Source: Geminocystis herdmanii PCC 6308 (GTDB lineage: Bacteria > Cyanobacteriota > Cyanobacteriia > Cyanobacteriales > Cyanobacteriaceae). From it: 64,000 nucleotides of DNA. The stretch spans positions 3,954,272-4,018,271 of the forward strand of contig NZ_CM001775.1 of assembly GCF_000332235.1 (NCBI RefSeq), read 5' to 3'. Below, in pieces: positions 45,574 through 54,594 of the stretch (the first letter of the stretch is position 1; every line of letters starts with the position of its first letter). The notes beneath the pieces were generated by a model. That model was not told where the DNA came from, did not search any database, and saw nothing but the letters and a program-made list of their open reading frames with translations. A program made the translations under genes and the position numbers.

Positions 45574-45816
45574 GCTACTCCTGATTTATGGTATTATTAT
45601 CGATAACTACCATCCCACATTCAAGACCTTGCTGATAAATGTTATGATTTATTAAAAGAAAATCTCTATTATCCCTCATTATACTTGAAGAAGGTAGGAC
45701 GTTTTTAAACGGTTAGAATTGGCATTCATTATAAAGCTATTGCCATCGAAGATGGACAAGATATTGCTTGGTTTTGGATTGAACATCATGCAGAATATGA
45801 CAAAATATTAGGGTGA
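45574..45816 (+). pseudogene. HigB/RelE-like toxin remnant with two stops
   Basis: One frame reads TPDLWYYYR, stop (TAA 45604-45606), LPSHIQDLADKCYDLLKENL and YPSLYLKKVGRF, stop (TAA 45706-45708), then TVRIGIHYKAIAIEDGQDIA and WFWIEHHAEYDKIL, TGA 45814-45816. This is the pattern of small RelE/HigB-like toxins, with a Trp or Gln codon expected at each stop. The start is missing, replaced by the 43-base repeat. At 45819 an ATG opens ten codons (MKTQPFRYE) before a stop: a possible stub of the antitoxin start. The pair is dead. Confidence 0.75.
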
Positions 45817-45840
45817 TAATGAAAACCCAACCTTTTCGAT

Positions 45841-48321
45841 ATGAATAAGATAGATAATAATTTCGACTGGCAAAGAATCGCAAAATCTTTAGAAATAGAA
45901 AAAGAATTTGGTTATAAAAATATTCAAGGAAAACAATATCGCTTCAATGAATTTTTATGCTTAACTTTTGGTAATGTACCCCCTGTTAACAATTTATTAA
46001 TCGCTTTTAAATGGCAAAAAATTGCTAAACAATATGCTATTTATCCTCAATTAACTTTACAGGAAAGAATCGATTTAATTAAGAATACAGAAATTTTAAT
46101 TACGGAAATTCAAGCGAAACAAGATAATAATTTTCAAAGTTATGAAACTCCCCCAGTCATCGAACAAAAAATTATTAAAAACACTGAAATAAAAACTGTT
46201 AATACTCCTAAGAAGAATATCACCTTAGATGATCCTGTGATTAATTTAGAGAGTATCTTTTATAAACAAAAAGAACCTTTGATGAAATTAGGTCTTTATA
46301 AAGTTAGAGATTTATTGTTTTATTATCCTAGGGATCATATTGATTATACCCGTAAAGTGAACATTTGTGATTTAGAACCAGGGGAAACTGTTACCCTCAT
46401 AGGTAAAGTCAAAAAATGTGATTGTTTTAGTAGTCCAAAAAATAAAAAATTAACGATTCTTAATATAATTATTAAAGATCAAACTGGAGAGTTAAAACTT
46501 AATCGTTTTTATGCTGGAAATTATTATAGTAATCGAGGTTGGCAGGAAAAAATGAAACGGATGTACCCTAGTGGTGCACTAATTGCGGTTTCGGGTTTAG
46601 TTAAGGAAAATAAATACGGTATCACCCTTGATAATCCTGAGTTTGAGGTGTTAGACAGTCACGGCGATAATATTAATTCCTTCAAAATTGGTAGTTTATT
46701 GCCTGTTTATCCTTTAACGGAAGGTATCCCTGCGGATGTGATTCGTAAGGGAGTAATGGAGGCTATCCCCTTGTTAAAACACATTGATGATCCTTTACCT
46801 GCTATACTTAAACAACAGTACGACTTGATTGATTTACAACGGGCTATCGCACAAATACATTACCCTGAAGATCAAGAAATATTAAGTCATGCGAGAAGAA
46901 GACTAATTTTCGATGAATTTTTCTATCTTCAACTAGGCTTTTTAAACCGTAAACAACAGGAAAAAGAAAGCCGTCAAGCGGTAGCTTTTACCCCCCATGG
47001 GCAACTAATTGAGCAGTTTAACCAGATTTTACCCTTTAAGTTGACTAACGCCCAAAAACGAGTTATCAATGAAATTGAGCAGGATTTACAATCGGATTCT
47101 CCGATGAATCGCCTTGTACAAGGAGATGTAGGTTCAGGAAAAACGATCGTAGCTGTATTTGCTCTTTTGACGGCGTTACAATCAGGCTATCAGGGGGCAT
47201 TGATGGCGCCCACAGAGGTTTTAGCAGAACAACATTACAGGAAGATAGTAGAGTGGTTTAATCTTCTCCATTTACCCGTAGAATTGCTTACGGGGTCAAC
47301 AAAGATGGCTAAACGGAGGGAGATACACGCCCAACTCCAAAGTGGAGAATTACCCCTTTTAATCGGCACTCATGCTTTAATTCAAGACCCTGTAAACTTT
47401 TGTAATCTAGGGTTGGTTGTCATCGATGAGCAACATAGATTCGGAGTGCAACAACGATCGAGATTACTGGCGAAAGGGAAAGCACCTCATGTGTTAACCA
47501 TGACGGCGACACCGATTCCTCGCACCCTTGCCTTAACGTTACATGGTGATTTGGATGTGAGTCAAATTGACGAGTTACCCCCCGGCAGACAACCGATTCA
47601 AACTACGGCTTTGACGGGAAAGGAGCGCCTCCAAGCCTATGATTTAATTAAGCGAGAAGTGGCACAAGGAAGACAGGCTTATGTGATTTTTCCCATGATT
47701 GAAGAATCAGAAAAGCTAGACGTGAAGGCGGCTGTAGCCGAGCATCAAAAATTTAGTGACAAAATTTTCCCTGATTTTAATGTGGGTTTACTTCATGGTA
47801 GGATGAGTTCGATCGAAAAGGAAACAGCTTTAAACGGCTTTCGGGATAACGATATACAAATTATTGTTTCTACCACCGTTATCGAGGTTGGGGTAGATGT
47901 ACCTAATGCGACAGTTATGTTGATCGAAAATGCCGAGAGGTTTGGCTTGTCGCAACTGCATCAGCTAAGGGGGAGAGTTGGTAGGGGAAGTCATAAATCT
48001 TACTGCTTGTTAATTAGTGGTAGTAAAACAGGGGATGCCATGCAGAGATTAAGTGTTTTAGAACAATCACAAGACGGTTTCTTTATTTCGGAGATGGATT
48101 TGCGTTTAAGAGGGCCGGGTGAAGTATTAGGTAGTCGTCAATCTGGTTTACCAGACTTTGCTTTAGCTAGTTTAGTGGAAGATCAAGAAGTGTTAGTATT
48201 AGCTAGGGAAGCGGCCGAAAAAATCCTTTTACAGCATAAATATTTAAAAGATACTCCCTCTTTAAAAGATGAATTAGAGAGACGTTATAAAAAGTTAATT
48301 GGTACGCAAATTTTAATGTAA
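45841..48321 (+). CDS. recG: ATP-dependent DNA helicase RecG
   Basis: The 826-residue helicase remodels stalled forks and Holliday junctions. Residues about 1-135 are a cyanobacterial N-terminal extension. The wedge/OB domain follows (YYPRDHIDYTRKV near 160; VTLIGKVKKC). Helicase motifs: Walker A GDVGSGKT, DExH as DEQHRFG, MTATPIPRTLALT, ending in VIENAERFGLSQLHQLRGRV and GRG. Length is normal for cyanobacterial RecG. The start at 45841 lies directly after toxin-antitoxin debris. A palindrome and hairpin follow the stop. Confidence 0.96.
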   Translation: MNKIDNNFDWQRIAKSLEIEKEFGYKNIQGKQYRFNEFLCLTFGNVPPVNNLLIAFKWQKIAKQYAIYPQLTLQERIDLIKNTEILITEIQAKQDNNFQSYETPPVIEQKIIKNTEIKTVNTPKKNITLDDPVINLESIFYKQKEPLMKLGLYKVRDLLFYYPRDHIDYTRKVNICDLEPGETVTLIGKVKKCDCFSSPKNKKLTILNIIIKDQTGELKLNRFYAGNYYSNRGWQEKMKRMYPSGALIAVSGLVKENKYGITLDNPEFEVLDSHGDNINSFKIGSLLPVYPLTEGIPADVIRKGVMEAIPLLKHIDDPLPAILKQQYDLIDLQRAIAQIHYPEDQEILSHARRRLIFDEFFYLQLGFLNRKQQEKESRQAVAFTPHGQLIEQFNQILPFKLTNAQKRVINEIEQDLQSDSPMNRLVQGDVGSGKTIVAVFALLTALQSGYQGALMAPTEVLAEQHYRKIVEWFNLLHLPVELLTGSTKMAKRREIHAQLQSGELPLLIGTHALIQDPVNFCNLGLVVIDEQHRFGVQQRSRLLAKGKAPHVLTMTATPIPRTLALTLHGDLDVSQIDELPPGRQPIQTTALTGKERLQAYDLIKREVAQGRQAYVIFPMIEESEKLDVKAAVAEHQKFSDKIFPDFNVGLLHGRMSSIEKETALNGFRDNDIQIIVSTTVIEVGVDVPNATVMLIENAERFGLSQLHQLRGRVGRGSHKSYCLLISGSKTGDAMQRLSVLEQSQDGFFISEMDLRLRGPGEVLGSRQSGLPDFALASLVEDQEVLVLAREAAEKILLQHKYLKDTPSLKDELERRYKKLIGTQILM

Positions 48322-48390
48322 TAAGTTCGATCGAACTTATTTTACCACCGTAGAACAGGCATCTTGCCTGTTTTTTTTGGAGATGTCTAT
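48320..48390 (+). terminator. Palindrome and hairpin repeat ending recG
   Basis: A perfect 22-base palindrome (AATAAGTTCGA and its complement, 48320-48341) begins inside the recG stop codon. It is followed by the repeat ACCACCGTAG-AACAGGCA-TCT-TGCCTGTT and eight T (to 48372 and on), a good intrinsic terminator. The second part is the same dispersed element as at 6872-6922. Confidence 0.7.
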
Positions 48391-48506
48391 TACTTAAAAT
48401 TTTTAAGTTAAAAATCCCCCTAATCCCCTAATACCTTAATTCCCCAACATTTTTACCAACTTACTTTGAAATAGCCTTGCTTAAAAAAAGGGGAAATAAG
48501 TTTAAG

Positions 48507-48536
48507 TTTCTCACAAATGATTTAGGACTGCTATAG
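48507..48536. repeat. TATAGCAATCC-type repeat, inverted copy
   Basis: CTCACAAATGATTTAGGACTGCTATA is the reverse complement of the family seen at 2117 and 6577 with small changes; here shown in shortened form: AAATGATTTAGGACTGCTAT. Confidence 0.5.
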
Positions 48537-48582
48537 TGTCATGGTTAGTAAAAAATAAATAGCTCGAATTATATATTATTTT

Positions 48583-49791
48583 ATGAATATTATACAGTTA
48601 GATGTAAGACAAACAATTCTTATTGCTATTTTAGTCTTATATATCGGGAAGTATTTGACAAAAAAAATAGGGTTTTTACAAAATTTTAATATCCCTGATG
48701 CGGTTTCTGGAGGGGTTTTAGCTTCATTATTTTTTGGTATTTTATATGCTATTTTTCAATTACAGGTAGAATTTAGTTTAAATATTCGTGATGCGTTATT
48801 AATAATCTTTTTTACTACGATCGGACTTTCTTCTAAGTTAAAAACGTTATTACAAGGGGGAAAACCTTTATTAATCCTTTTGGGTGTGGCAGTCAGTTTC
48901 CTCTTTTTGCAAAATTTAACGGGATTGGCGGTTGCTTCGATTATGGGGTTAGATAAGCGTATTGGCTTGATTTCTGGTTCGATTTCACTTAGTGGTGGCC
49001 ATGGTACAACCATCGCCTGGGCGCCCATTTTTCGAGAGACTTACGGCATTGAGAATGCTTTAGAAATTGGTATCGCTAGTGCTACTTTTGGCTTGGTTTT
49101 AGGGGGATTAATAGGAGGACCTGTAGCACAATGGTTGATTGTAAAAAATAAGCTGAAAATGAATGATTCTGAGGAAAATTTAACCGTAGGCATCAAACGG
49201 GAGCAACAAAATATTAAAATCGATTACGATACGATGTTATATAGTTTGTTTGTTCTTGGTATTACCATTGGCGTTGGATTACAAATCAATTATTTAGTAT
49301 CTTTGATGGGGGTGAAGTTGCCTGATTTTGTGGCTTGTTTATTGGCGGGAATTATCCTTACTAATACTATACCTTTGATTTTCAAAAAATTACCTTGGCC
49401 TACGGATACCCCTTCTTTAGCTTTAATTGCTGATGTGAGTTTAGGTTTATTTTTGGCAATGTCATTGATGAGTTTACAACTTTGGACATTGGCAGGAGTG
49501 GGAGGTTCGATCGTAATTTTACTATTAGCTCAATTTTTGTTAAGTATTATTTACACTACCTTTCTTGTCTTCCCCATTATGGGTAAAGATTATAATGCCG
49601 CCGTCATTGCTTCTGGCTATGTAGGGTTAAGTTTAGGTGCAACTCCCACTGCGATCGCAAATATGACAGCCGTAACCGAAAAATTTGGGGCATCTGCTCA
49701 AGCCTTTATCATTGTGCCTTTAGTGGGGGCGTTTTTTATTGATATTGTTAACGCTTTTGTGATTCAGCGATTTTTGAATTTATTAAGTTAG
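48583..49791 (+). CDS. gltS: Sodium/glutamate symporter
   Basis: The 402-residue membrane protein matches GltS: about ten hydrophobic segments, GLSSKLKTLLQGGKPL after the third, the conserved LSGGHGTTIAWAPIF re-entrant loop in the first half and GYVGLSLGATPTAIANM in the second, with VPLVGAFFIDIVNAFVI at the end. It imports glutamate with Na+. It has no gene partner; the response-regulator gene follows 87 bases later. Confidence 0.93.
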   Translation: MNIIQLDVRQTILIAILVLYIGKYLTKKIGFLQNFNIPDAVSGGVLASLFFGILYAIFQLQVEFSLNIRDALLIIFFTTIGLSSKLKTLLQGGKPLLILLGVAVSFLFLQNLTGLAVASIMGLDKRIGLISGSISLSGGHGTTIAWAPIFRETYGIENALEIGIASATFGLVLGGLIGGPVAQWLIVKNKLKMNDSEENLTVGIKREQQNIKIDYDTMLYSLFVLGITIGVGLQINYLVSLMGVKLPDFVACLLAGIILTNTIPLIFKKLPWPTDTPSLALIADVSLGLFLAMSLMSLQLWTLAGVGGSIVILLLAQFLLSIIYTTFLVFPIMGKDYNAAVIASGYVGLSLGATPTAIANMTAVTEKFGASAQAFIIVPLVGAFFIDIVNAFVIQRFLNLLS

Positions 49792-49878
49792 CTTAATATG
49801 TTGATCAATTTTATAGTTCATACTTGGTAAAATGTATAATTTCCCATAGGTACTTAATTACCGATAAATCATCACAAT

Positions 49879-50550
49879 ATGAATAAAATTTTAGTAATAG
49901 AAGATGAACAAAAATTGGCAAAATTTTTGGAGTTAGAATTACAGTACGAGGGTTATGAAGTAATTGTCGCTAATGACGGTATGACAGGATTAACCATGGC
50001 GAGAGAAAGCAATCCTGATTTAATTTTGCTAGATTGGATGTTACCTGCTGTCTCAGGTTTAGAGGTTTGTCGTCGTTTACGCACTTCTGGCAGTAAAACC
50101 CCTATTATATTATTAACTGCTAAGGATGAAATTAGCGATCGAGTGGCGGGATTAGATGCTGGTGCTGACGATTATATTGTCAAACCCTTTAGTATCGAGG
50201 AATTATTGGCAAGATTCCGCGCTCATTTACGCCGTAGTAACGAAGAAGACCCAGATCAACTACAATTCCTTGATCTTACCCTCAATCGCCGTACAAGGGA
50301 AGTCAAAAGAGGAGAAAGATCGATCGAACTCACCGCCACAGAATATGATTTAATGGAATACCTAATCTCTCATCCTCGACAAGTATTAACTAGAGATCAA
50401 ATTTTAGAAAAAGTGTGGGGTTATGACTTTGGCGGAGACTCTAACATTATAGAGGTTTATGTACGTTACCTACGTTTAAAACTGGAGTCGAATAAGGAAA
50501 AAAGAATTATTCAAACCGTCAGAGGAGTTGGTTATGTCTTAAAAGAATAA
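49879..50550 (+). CDS. OmpR-family response regulator
   Basis: The 223-residue regulator has a receiver domain with Asp9/Asp10-Glu acidic pocket, phospho-acceptor Asp52 (LLDWMLP), Thr80 and Lys102 (DDYIVKPF), and a winged-helix DNA-binding domain (EYDLMEYLISHPRQVLTRDQ, VYVRYLRLKLE, RGVGYVLK). No sensor kinase gene is next to it, so it is an orphan or pairs with a distant kinase. The subgroup (RppA, ManR, NblR and others) cannot be fixed here. Right after its stop codon three TGGAGAA heptamers start. Confidence 0.95.
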   Translation: MNKILVIEDEQKLAKFLELELQYEGYEVIVANDGMTGLTMARESNPDLILLDWMLPAVSGLEVCRRLRTSGSKTPIILLTAKDEISDRVAGLDAGADDYIVKPFSIEELLARFRAHLRRSNEEDPDQLQFLDLTLNRRTREVKRGERSIELTATEYDLMEYLISHPRQVLTRDQILEKVWGYDFGGDSNIIEVYVRYLRLKLESNKEKRIIQTVRGVGYVLKE

Positions 50551-50571
50551 TGGAGAATGGAGAATGGAGAA
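50551..50571. repeat. TGGAGAA heptamer repeat (3 copies) at a stop codon
   Basis: Three exact units begin at the first base after the response-regulator TAA (50548-50550). Confidence 0.85.
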
Positions 50572-50572
50572 T

Positions 50573-50604
50573 TAAGGTGGTTTCCAAGAAAGAATATACC
50601 AATC
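50573..50604. repeat. Left end of a MITE-like element (solo end)
   Basis: TAAGGTGGTTTCCAAGAAAG and the following bases to 50604 are identical to 54593-54624, the left end of the MITE-like element. No right end is present here; another repeat follows at once. Confidence 0.7.
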
Positions 50605-50632
50605 CCCCCTAAATCGTCTTCAAAAATTTTGA

Positions 50633-50697
50633 GTTCAATTTATTGAACGTTAAATATTAGCTGTGTAATTCATTACACGGTGGGTTATTGATTAACA
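50633..50697. repeat. Double-palindrome repeat, copy 2
   Basis: GTTCAATTTATTGAAC (perfect) and, after a spacer, GTGTAATTCATTACAC (perfect), then GGTGGGTTATTGATTAACA. Related copies at 30101-30168 and 58196-58256. Confidence 0.85.
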
Positions 50698-50699
50698 CC

Positions 50700-50785
50700 C
50701 TCCCTAACTCCCTAACTCCCTAACTCCCTAACTCCCTAACTCCCCAACTCCCTAACTCCCCAACTCCCTAACTCCCTAATTCCTT
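50700..50785. repeat. Octamer repeat CTCCCTAA (about 10 copies)
   Basis: Eight-base units CTCCCTAA or CTCCCCAA run from 50700 to about 50785 and end six bases before the stop codon of the kinase gene at 50791. Confidence 0.92.
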
Positions 50786-50790
50786 AATCC

Positions 50791-52104
50791 TTATTTAAGT
50801 CTTTGATAAGCGGTTACTAAACCATTGTCATCTCCCACATTACCGGGGAATAAAACTACAGGTAAATTAGGGAAAAGATGATGATTGTCAGGGGTAATTA
50901 TAACCGAACATCCCGCTAAAATTTGTCCTAATAATCGAGCTTCTTTTAAAGCTAAACCATCGCTTAACACATCATTAGAAGTGATACCACCTTTACTAAT
51001 TAAAAAGCCAATATCCGCAGGTAAACCTTTGACAATATCCATCAACACCGCAGAAACTTGCTTCCCAAATTCGAGTCTGGTATCAATGTCAGGAAAACTT
51101 AATTCTTGACGACTGGTATAAACTACAGGGGTTTTATTCTCATTCAAGGCTTGGGTAATTTTCTCTAATGCTGATTCAATTATCTGGTCTCGATCGAGCA
51201 AATTATCCCTTAAAATAGTAACATCGATTTCAATGCCCACAATATCAGGTTGTTGTAATAATTGCTTTAGTTGTTGAGTGGTTTTCTTGACGTGGGAGCC
51301 GACTATGATTACTCCAGAGTTATCCGTGGGTTTATATTTTGCCATAGCTTCCGCCGAGATAGGTTGTTTTCCTAAACCTGCCAAAGAAGTCAAAATACTG
51401 GCAGCACTACGGAAAAGGAACTTTTTGCCCTCTTGAGCAATTTGGAGCAAGTCTTGAGCGAATTTATCTAAATCCTGTTGATTTTCACCATCGACTACCA
51501 CACATTGATTATGTTGCAATGCTCGGAGACGGTTTTGTGTGCCGTTGCGGATGTCATCCAGTAAAAATCTTTCCACTTTATCGGCAGTAATTTTACCGTT
51601 AGTTTTTTCTTCCACATAATCAGGAAGATAGCTATATTTGTAACCAAACACGGAATCTTGAGCAAATTCTGTTTGATGCACGGGAGTTTCAACACCATTA
51701 ACTAAGAGATAGTGAATGGAGTCACGGGTAATTCTTCCTCCTTCAAAAAAGGCTGGTATCAAAAAATGTGCGTCAAATTCCCCTAACTCTTGGGCAATCA
51801 CATCGGTTTCTAGGGGATAATGCCCTCTTAAAGTAGAGTCCGATCGACTTACCACTAAATACTCTTGTATTCCTTCCAGTTCGATCGCGCTTTTCAGATT
51901 ATGGCAAACTTCTTGAGTGACTATTTTTGCTTCATCGGGAGTTAATGCCCTTGTGTTGGTTAAAATAAAGAAAATGGGGGCGCTATCTCGTAAACCGTCT
52001 CGCAGGGTATCAATATCCCATTGCATTAATAATAAACAACTATGGACAGTTTGAGAACCAGTCGGATCATCATCTAATACGATTATTTTTGGTTGTTGAT
52101 TCAT
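50791..52104 (-). CDS. Four-carbon acid sugar kinase family protein (DUF1537)
   Basis: The 437-residue protein matches the OtnK/DtnK family: N-terminal IIVLDDDPTGSQTVH, SRSDSTLRGHYPLETD near residue 87, FFEGGRITRDSIHYLL, and C-terminal LISKGGITSNDVLSDGLALK plus the nucleotide-binding LFPGNVGDDNGL. Family members phosphorylate acid sugars such as erythronate or threonate. No matching dehydrogenase or isomerase is adjacent, so the substrate is unknown. Its upstream region is a composite of tandem repeats. Confidence 0.88.
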   Translation of the reverse strand: MNQQPKIIVLDDDPTGSQTVHSCLLLMQWDIDTLRDGLRDSAPIFFILTNTRALTPDEAKIVTQEVCHNLKSAIELEGIQEYLVVSRSDSTLRGHYPLETDVIAQELGEFDAHFLIPAFFEGGRITRDSIHYLLVNGVETPVHQTEFAQDSVFGYKYSYLPDYVEEKTNGKITADKVERFLLDDIRNGTQNRLRALQHNQCVVVDGENQQDLDKFAQDLLQIAQEGKKFLFRSAASILTSLAGLGKQPISAEAMAKYKPTDNSGVIIVGSHVKKTTQQLKQLLQQPDIVGIEIDVTILRDNLLDRDQIIESALEKITQALNENKTPVVYTSRQELSFPDIDTRLEFGKQVSAVLMDIVKGLPADIGFLISKGGITSNDVLSDGLALKEARLLGQILAGCSVIITPDNHHLFPNLPVVLFPGNVGDDNGLVTAYQRLK

Positions 52105-52377
52105 AAAAATTAGGTGTTAGGTGTTAGGTTTTAGGTGTTAGGGAGTTGGGGAGTTGAAGGAATTGGGGGAAGAGGGGGAGTTGAGGAAGTTGGGAAGAGG
52201 GGGAGTTGAGGAAGTTGGGAAGAGGGGGAAGAGGGGGAAGAGGGGAATTAATTGTTAATTGTTAATTCTTAATTGTTAATTCTTAATTCTCCATTCTCCA
52301 TTCTCCATTCTCCATTCTCCATTCTCCATTCTCCATTCTCCATTCTCCATTCTCCATTCTCCATTCTCCATTATTGA
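52105..52377. repeat. Composite tandem repeat region
   Basis: The whole 270-base gap is repeat: TTAGGTG units (52110-52140), GGAGTTG/GGGAAGA units (52140-52245), TTGTTAA/TTCTTAA units (52246-52288), and 12 exact CTCCATT units (52289-52372). There is no room for an ordinary promoter of the acid-sugar kinase gene except within the repeats. Confidence 0.93.
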
Positions 52378-53361
52378 TTAGCCTCCAATTTGAGACATAG
52401 TACGATGATAAGTTTCTATGCCTGAGTCTCTTTCTTTAAAATTAATATCGGGTTTTATTAATAATAATTGGGCGACTTTTTCTCTAATTTCGGCGGTGTT
52501 AATACCTTCTCTTAAGGCTTGTTTTAAGTTAATTTGCCCTGTTTCATTTAACAAACAAGGGCGTAACCAACCATCAGCAGATAAACGTATTCTATTACAT
52601 CGATCGCAAAAACATTCAGACATTTGAGAAATAAATCCTAAAGTGCCTTGACTATCAGGAATTTTGAACACTTCCGCAGGGCCATTTCCTGTTATATTAG
52701 CTTCTTGTAAACCCCATTTATGCTTAATTTTTTCCTTAATTTCTACGGAAGGAATCCACGCTTTTTCACCGAATAATTGACTATTACCAATGGGCATAAA
52801 TTCGATAAATCTGACGTGCCAATTTTTGTTAATGGTTAACTCTGCTAAGTCTAAAATTTCATGATGATTAATATCTGGAATAATGACTACATTTAATTTT
52901 AAGGGGTTAAATCCTACTTCATAAGCCTTTAAGATTCCATGCCATGTTTTTTGCCAACGACTCTTACCATTGTTACCGATAATTCGATCGAACGTGTTAG
53001 CATTAAGAGAATCTAAACTAATATTAATACGTTTTAAACCAGCTAAAAAAAGTGACTCTGCTTTTTCTTCTAAAAGATAACCATTAGTAGTTAAAGATAA
53101 GTCTTTTGTTTCGGGTAAAGTCACAATTTCTGTGATAATTTCTGTTATATCCTGTCTTAATAAAGGCTCACCTCCCGTGAGACGAAATTTAGTAAAATCT
53201 AAAGGAATAAATACTTGTTTTAATAAAGTTAATAACTCATTTTTTGTCAATAATTCTTGCTTTAAAATATAGCTTAATTCTGCATCATTAGGCATACAGT
53301 ATTGACAACGAAAATTACACTTATCGATTAAACTTATCCTGAGATAATCTACTTTATTCAC
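52378..53361 (-). CDS. moaA: GTP 3',8-cyclase MoaA
   Basis: The 327-residue radical SAM enzyme performs the first step of molybdenum cofactor synthesis. The N-terminal cluster motif is CNFRCQYC (Cys15, Cys19, Cys22), followed by [14 protein letters not shown]; the second cluster is bound by [15 protein letters not shown] and the Cys of LRPCL. The C-terminus ends in the Gly-Gly (SQIGG) required for activity. Length is normal. moaC and moaE are absent here. The stop codon is five bases from a CTCCATT array. Confidence 0.96.
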   Translation of the reverse strand: MNKVDYLRISLIDKCNFRCQYCMPNDAELSYILKQELLTKNELLTLLKQVFIPLDFTKFRLTGGEPLLRQDITEIITEIVTLPETKDLSLTTNGYLLEEKAESLFLAGLKRINISLDSLNANTFDRIIGNNGKSRWQKTWHGILKAYEVGFNPLKLNVVIIPDINHHEILDLAELTINKNWHVRFIEFMPIGNSQLFGEKAWIPSVEIKEKIKHKWGLQEANITGNGPAEVFKIPDSQGTLGFISQMSECFCDRCNRIRLSADGWLRPCLLNETGQINLKQALREGINTAEIREKVAQLLLIKPDINFKERDSGIETYHRTMSQIGG

Positions 53362-53445
53362 AGAGTTAAATTCTTTATTTAGGGGTTACTGAAAAAGTTT
53401 TTTAGAGAGTAATGAGTAATGAGTAAAAAAAATTTTTAGGTATTA

Positions 53446-53476
53446 ATTCTCAATTTTCCATTCTCAATTCTCAATT
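53446..53476. repeat. TTCTCAA heptamer repeat over a stop codon
   Basis: Units like TTCTCAA and TTCCATT run from 53446 to 53476; the TCA at 53471-53473, read on the minus strand, is the TGA stop of the DUF2237 gene. Confidence 0.7.
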
Positions 53477-53836
53477 AATTATAGAATGTTCTTGTAAAAC
53501 TTCGATCGGTATATATTCAAGGGTTTTTTCATGGGTAGAAGCGAGAATAATGGGAGGTGCGAATCCTGCGTTTAAGGCTTCCTGCCAACGAGCTACACAT
53601 ATACACCATTTATCTCCGGGTTTCAAGCCTTGAAAACCAAACATTGGCACAGGAGTAATTAAATCATTACCTTGTCTTTTGCTGAAAGCTAAAAATTCTG
53701 CGGTGACTTGCGCACAAACTAAGTGTAATCCTCTATCTTCTGCACTGGTTTCACAGCATCCTGTACGAAAAAATCCTGTCATGGGAGATTTGCAACAAGT
53801 TTCTAAAGGATTTCCTAGTACATTTTTAGTTGTCAT
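53471..53836 (-). CDS. DUF2237 family protein
   Basis: The 121-residue protein contains the DUF2237 pattern: NVLGNPLETCCKSPMTGFFR, GCCETSAEDRGLHLVCAQVT, and GFQGLKPGDKWCICVARWQE, with several conserved Cys that may bind a metal. The family is widespread in bacteria and algae; function unknown. The final Ile-Ile-Asn codons and stop come from the repeat. It lies in the same direction as the TIGR04282-type gene but 105 bases apart. Confidence 0.9.
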   Translation of the reverse strand: MTTKNVLGNPLETCCKSPMTGFFRTGCCETSAEDRGLHLVCAQVTAEFLAFSKRQGNDLITPVPMFGFQGLKPGDKWCICVARWQEALNAGFAPPIILASTHEKTLEYIPIEVLQEHSIIN

Positions 53837-53941
53837 AATTATTATTGATCATGAGTAATTTTGCTTTATTTTATTATAATTTATTCCTGATCTTTTACTC
53901 AATTTTCTTTGCTAATTATTTTATTTATTGACTTTTATCTA

Positions 53942-54553
53942 TCAATATTCAAATGAAACAAAATATAAATCGCCCGCTCGATCGATGTCTCTGAGTATTG
54001 GGAGTTGATAGGTGCTATAATTAAGTGTTTGTACGATCGACATTGTTTGAGAAAAAACTTGATTTGTTCCCCATTTGATATTATCAAATAAAGATTTTTC
54101 TAAGGAATTTAAACCTAAGAGATAATAGCCACCATCGAGGGCTTTACCGATAACTAAATCATGGTTATTTAAAGCTAGAAAAGCCTCTCGTAAAATATCA
54201 ACATTTAACTCTAAACAATCGACACCAATAATTATTACTTGTTCGTTTTTCTTCTCAAAATTATCCTTAAAAGCCCTATACATTTTTTCCCCTAAATCTC
54301 CTTCAATTTGAGGATAGAAATTATATTTATCTCCTAACCATTGTTGCATTAATTCTTTGTTACCTCCTTGAAAATAGATATTAACTTCTATGTCAATTAT
54401 ATTAGTTAATAGTTCGATCGAGCTTAGGGTTGTTTCTGTCATTAACCGTTGTAAATTAGCTGATTTTTCAGCACCAATAGCAGGAATTAATCTTGTTTTT
54501 GTCTTACCAATTTCAGGGTAACGAGTAAAAATTATTATGGCTTTTTTTTTCAT
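53942..54553 (-). CDS. TIGR04282/DUF2064 family nucleotidyl- or glycosyltransferase
   Basis: The 203-residue protein matches the GT-A-like TIGR04282 family: AIIIFTRYPEIGKTKTRLIP near the start, QIEGDLGEKMYRAF, IIGVDCLELN and DGGYYLLGL in the centre. In cyanobacteria this family was proposed to act in arsenosugar synthesis or similar transfer of sugar moieties. No arsenic genes are near. The gene is preceded by a MITE-like element. Confidence 0.85.
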   Translation of the reverse strand: MKKKAIIIFTRYPEIGKTKTRLIPAIGAEKSANLQRLMTETTLSSIELLTNIIDIEVNIYFQGGNKELMQQWLGDKYNFYPQIEGDLGEKMYRAFKDNFEKKNEQVIIIGVDCLELNVDILREAFLALNNHDLVIGKALDGGYYLLGLNSLEKSLFDNIKWGTNQVFSQTMSIVQTLNYSTYQLPILRDIDRAGDLYFVSFEY

Positions 54554-54594
54554 AGATATAAAATTATTATAAAATTATTAAATCACTAATAATA

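Larger units (their letters stand above)
45438..45840. other. Stretch without intact gene between XRE gene and recG
   Basis: It contains a hairpin (45471-45498), a 43-base dispersed repeat (45519-45561), a dead HigB-like toxin frame and a ten-codon stub of its antitoxin. Confidence 0.6.
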
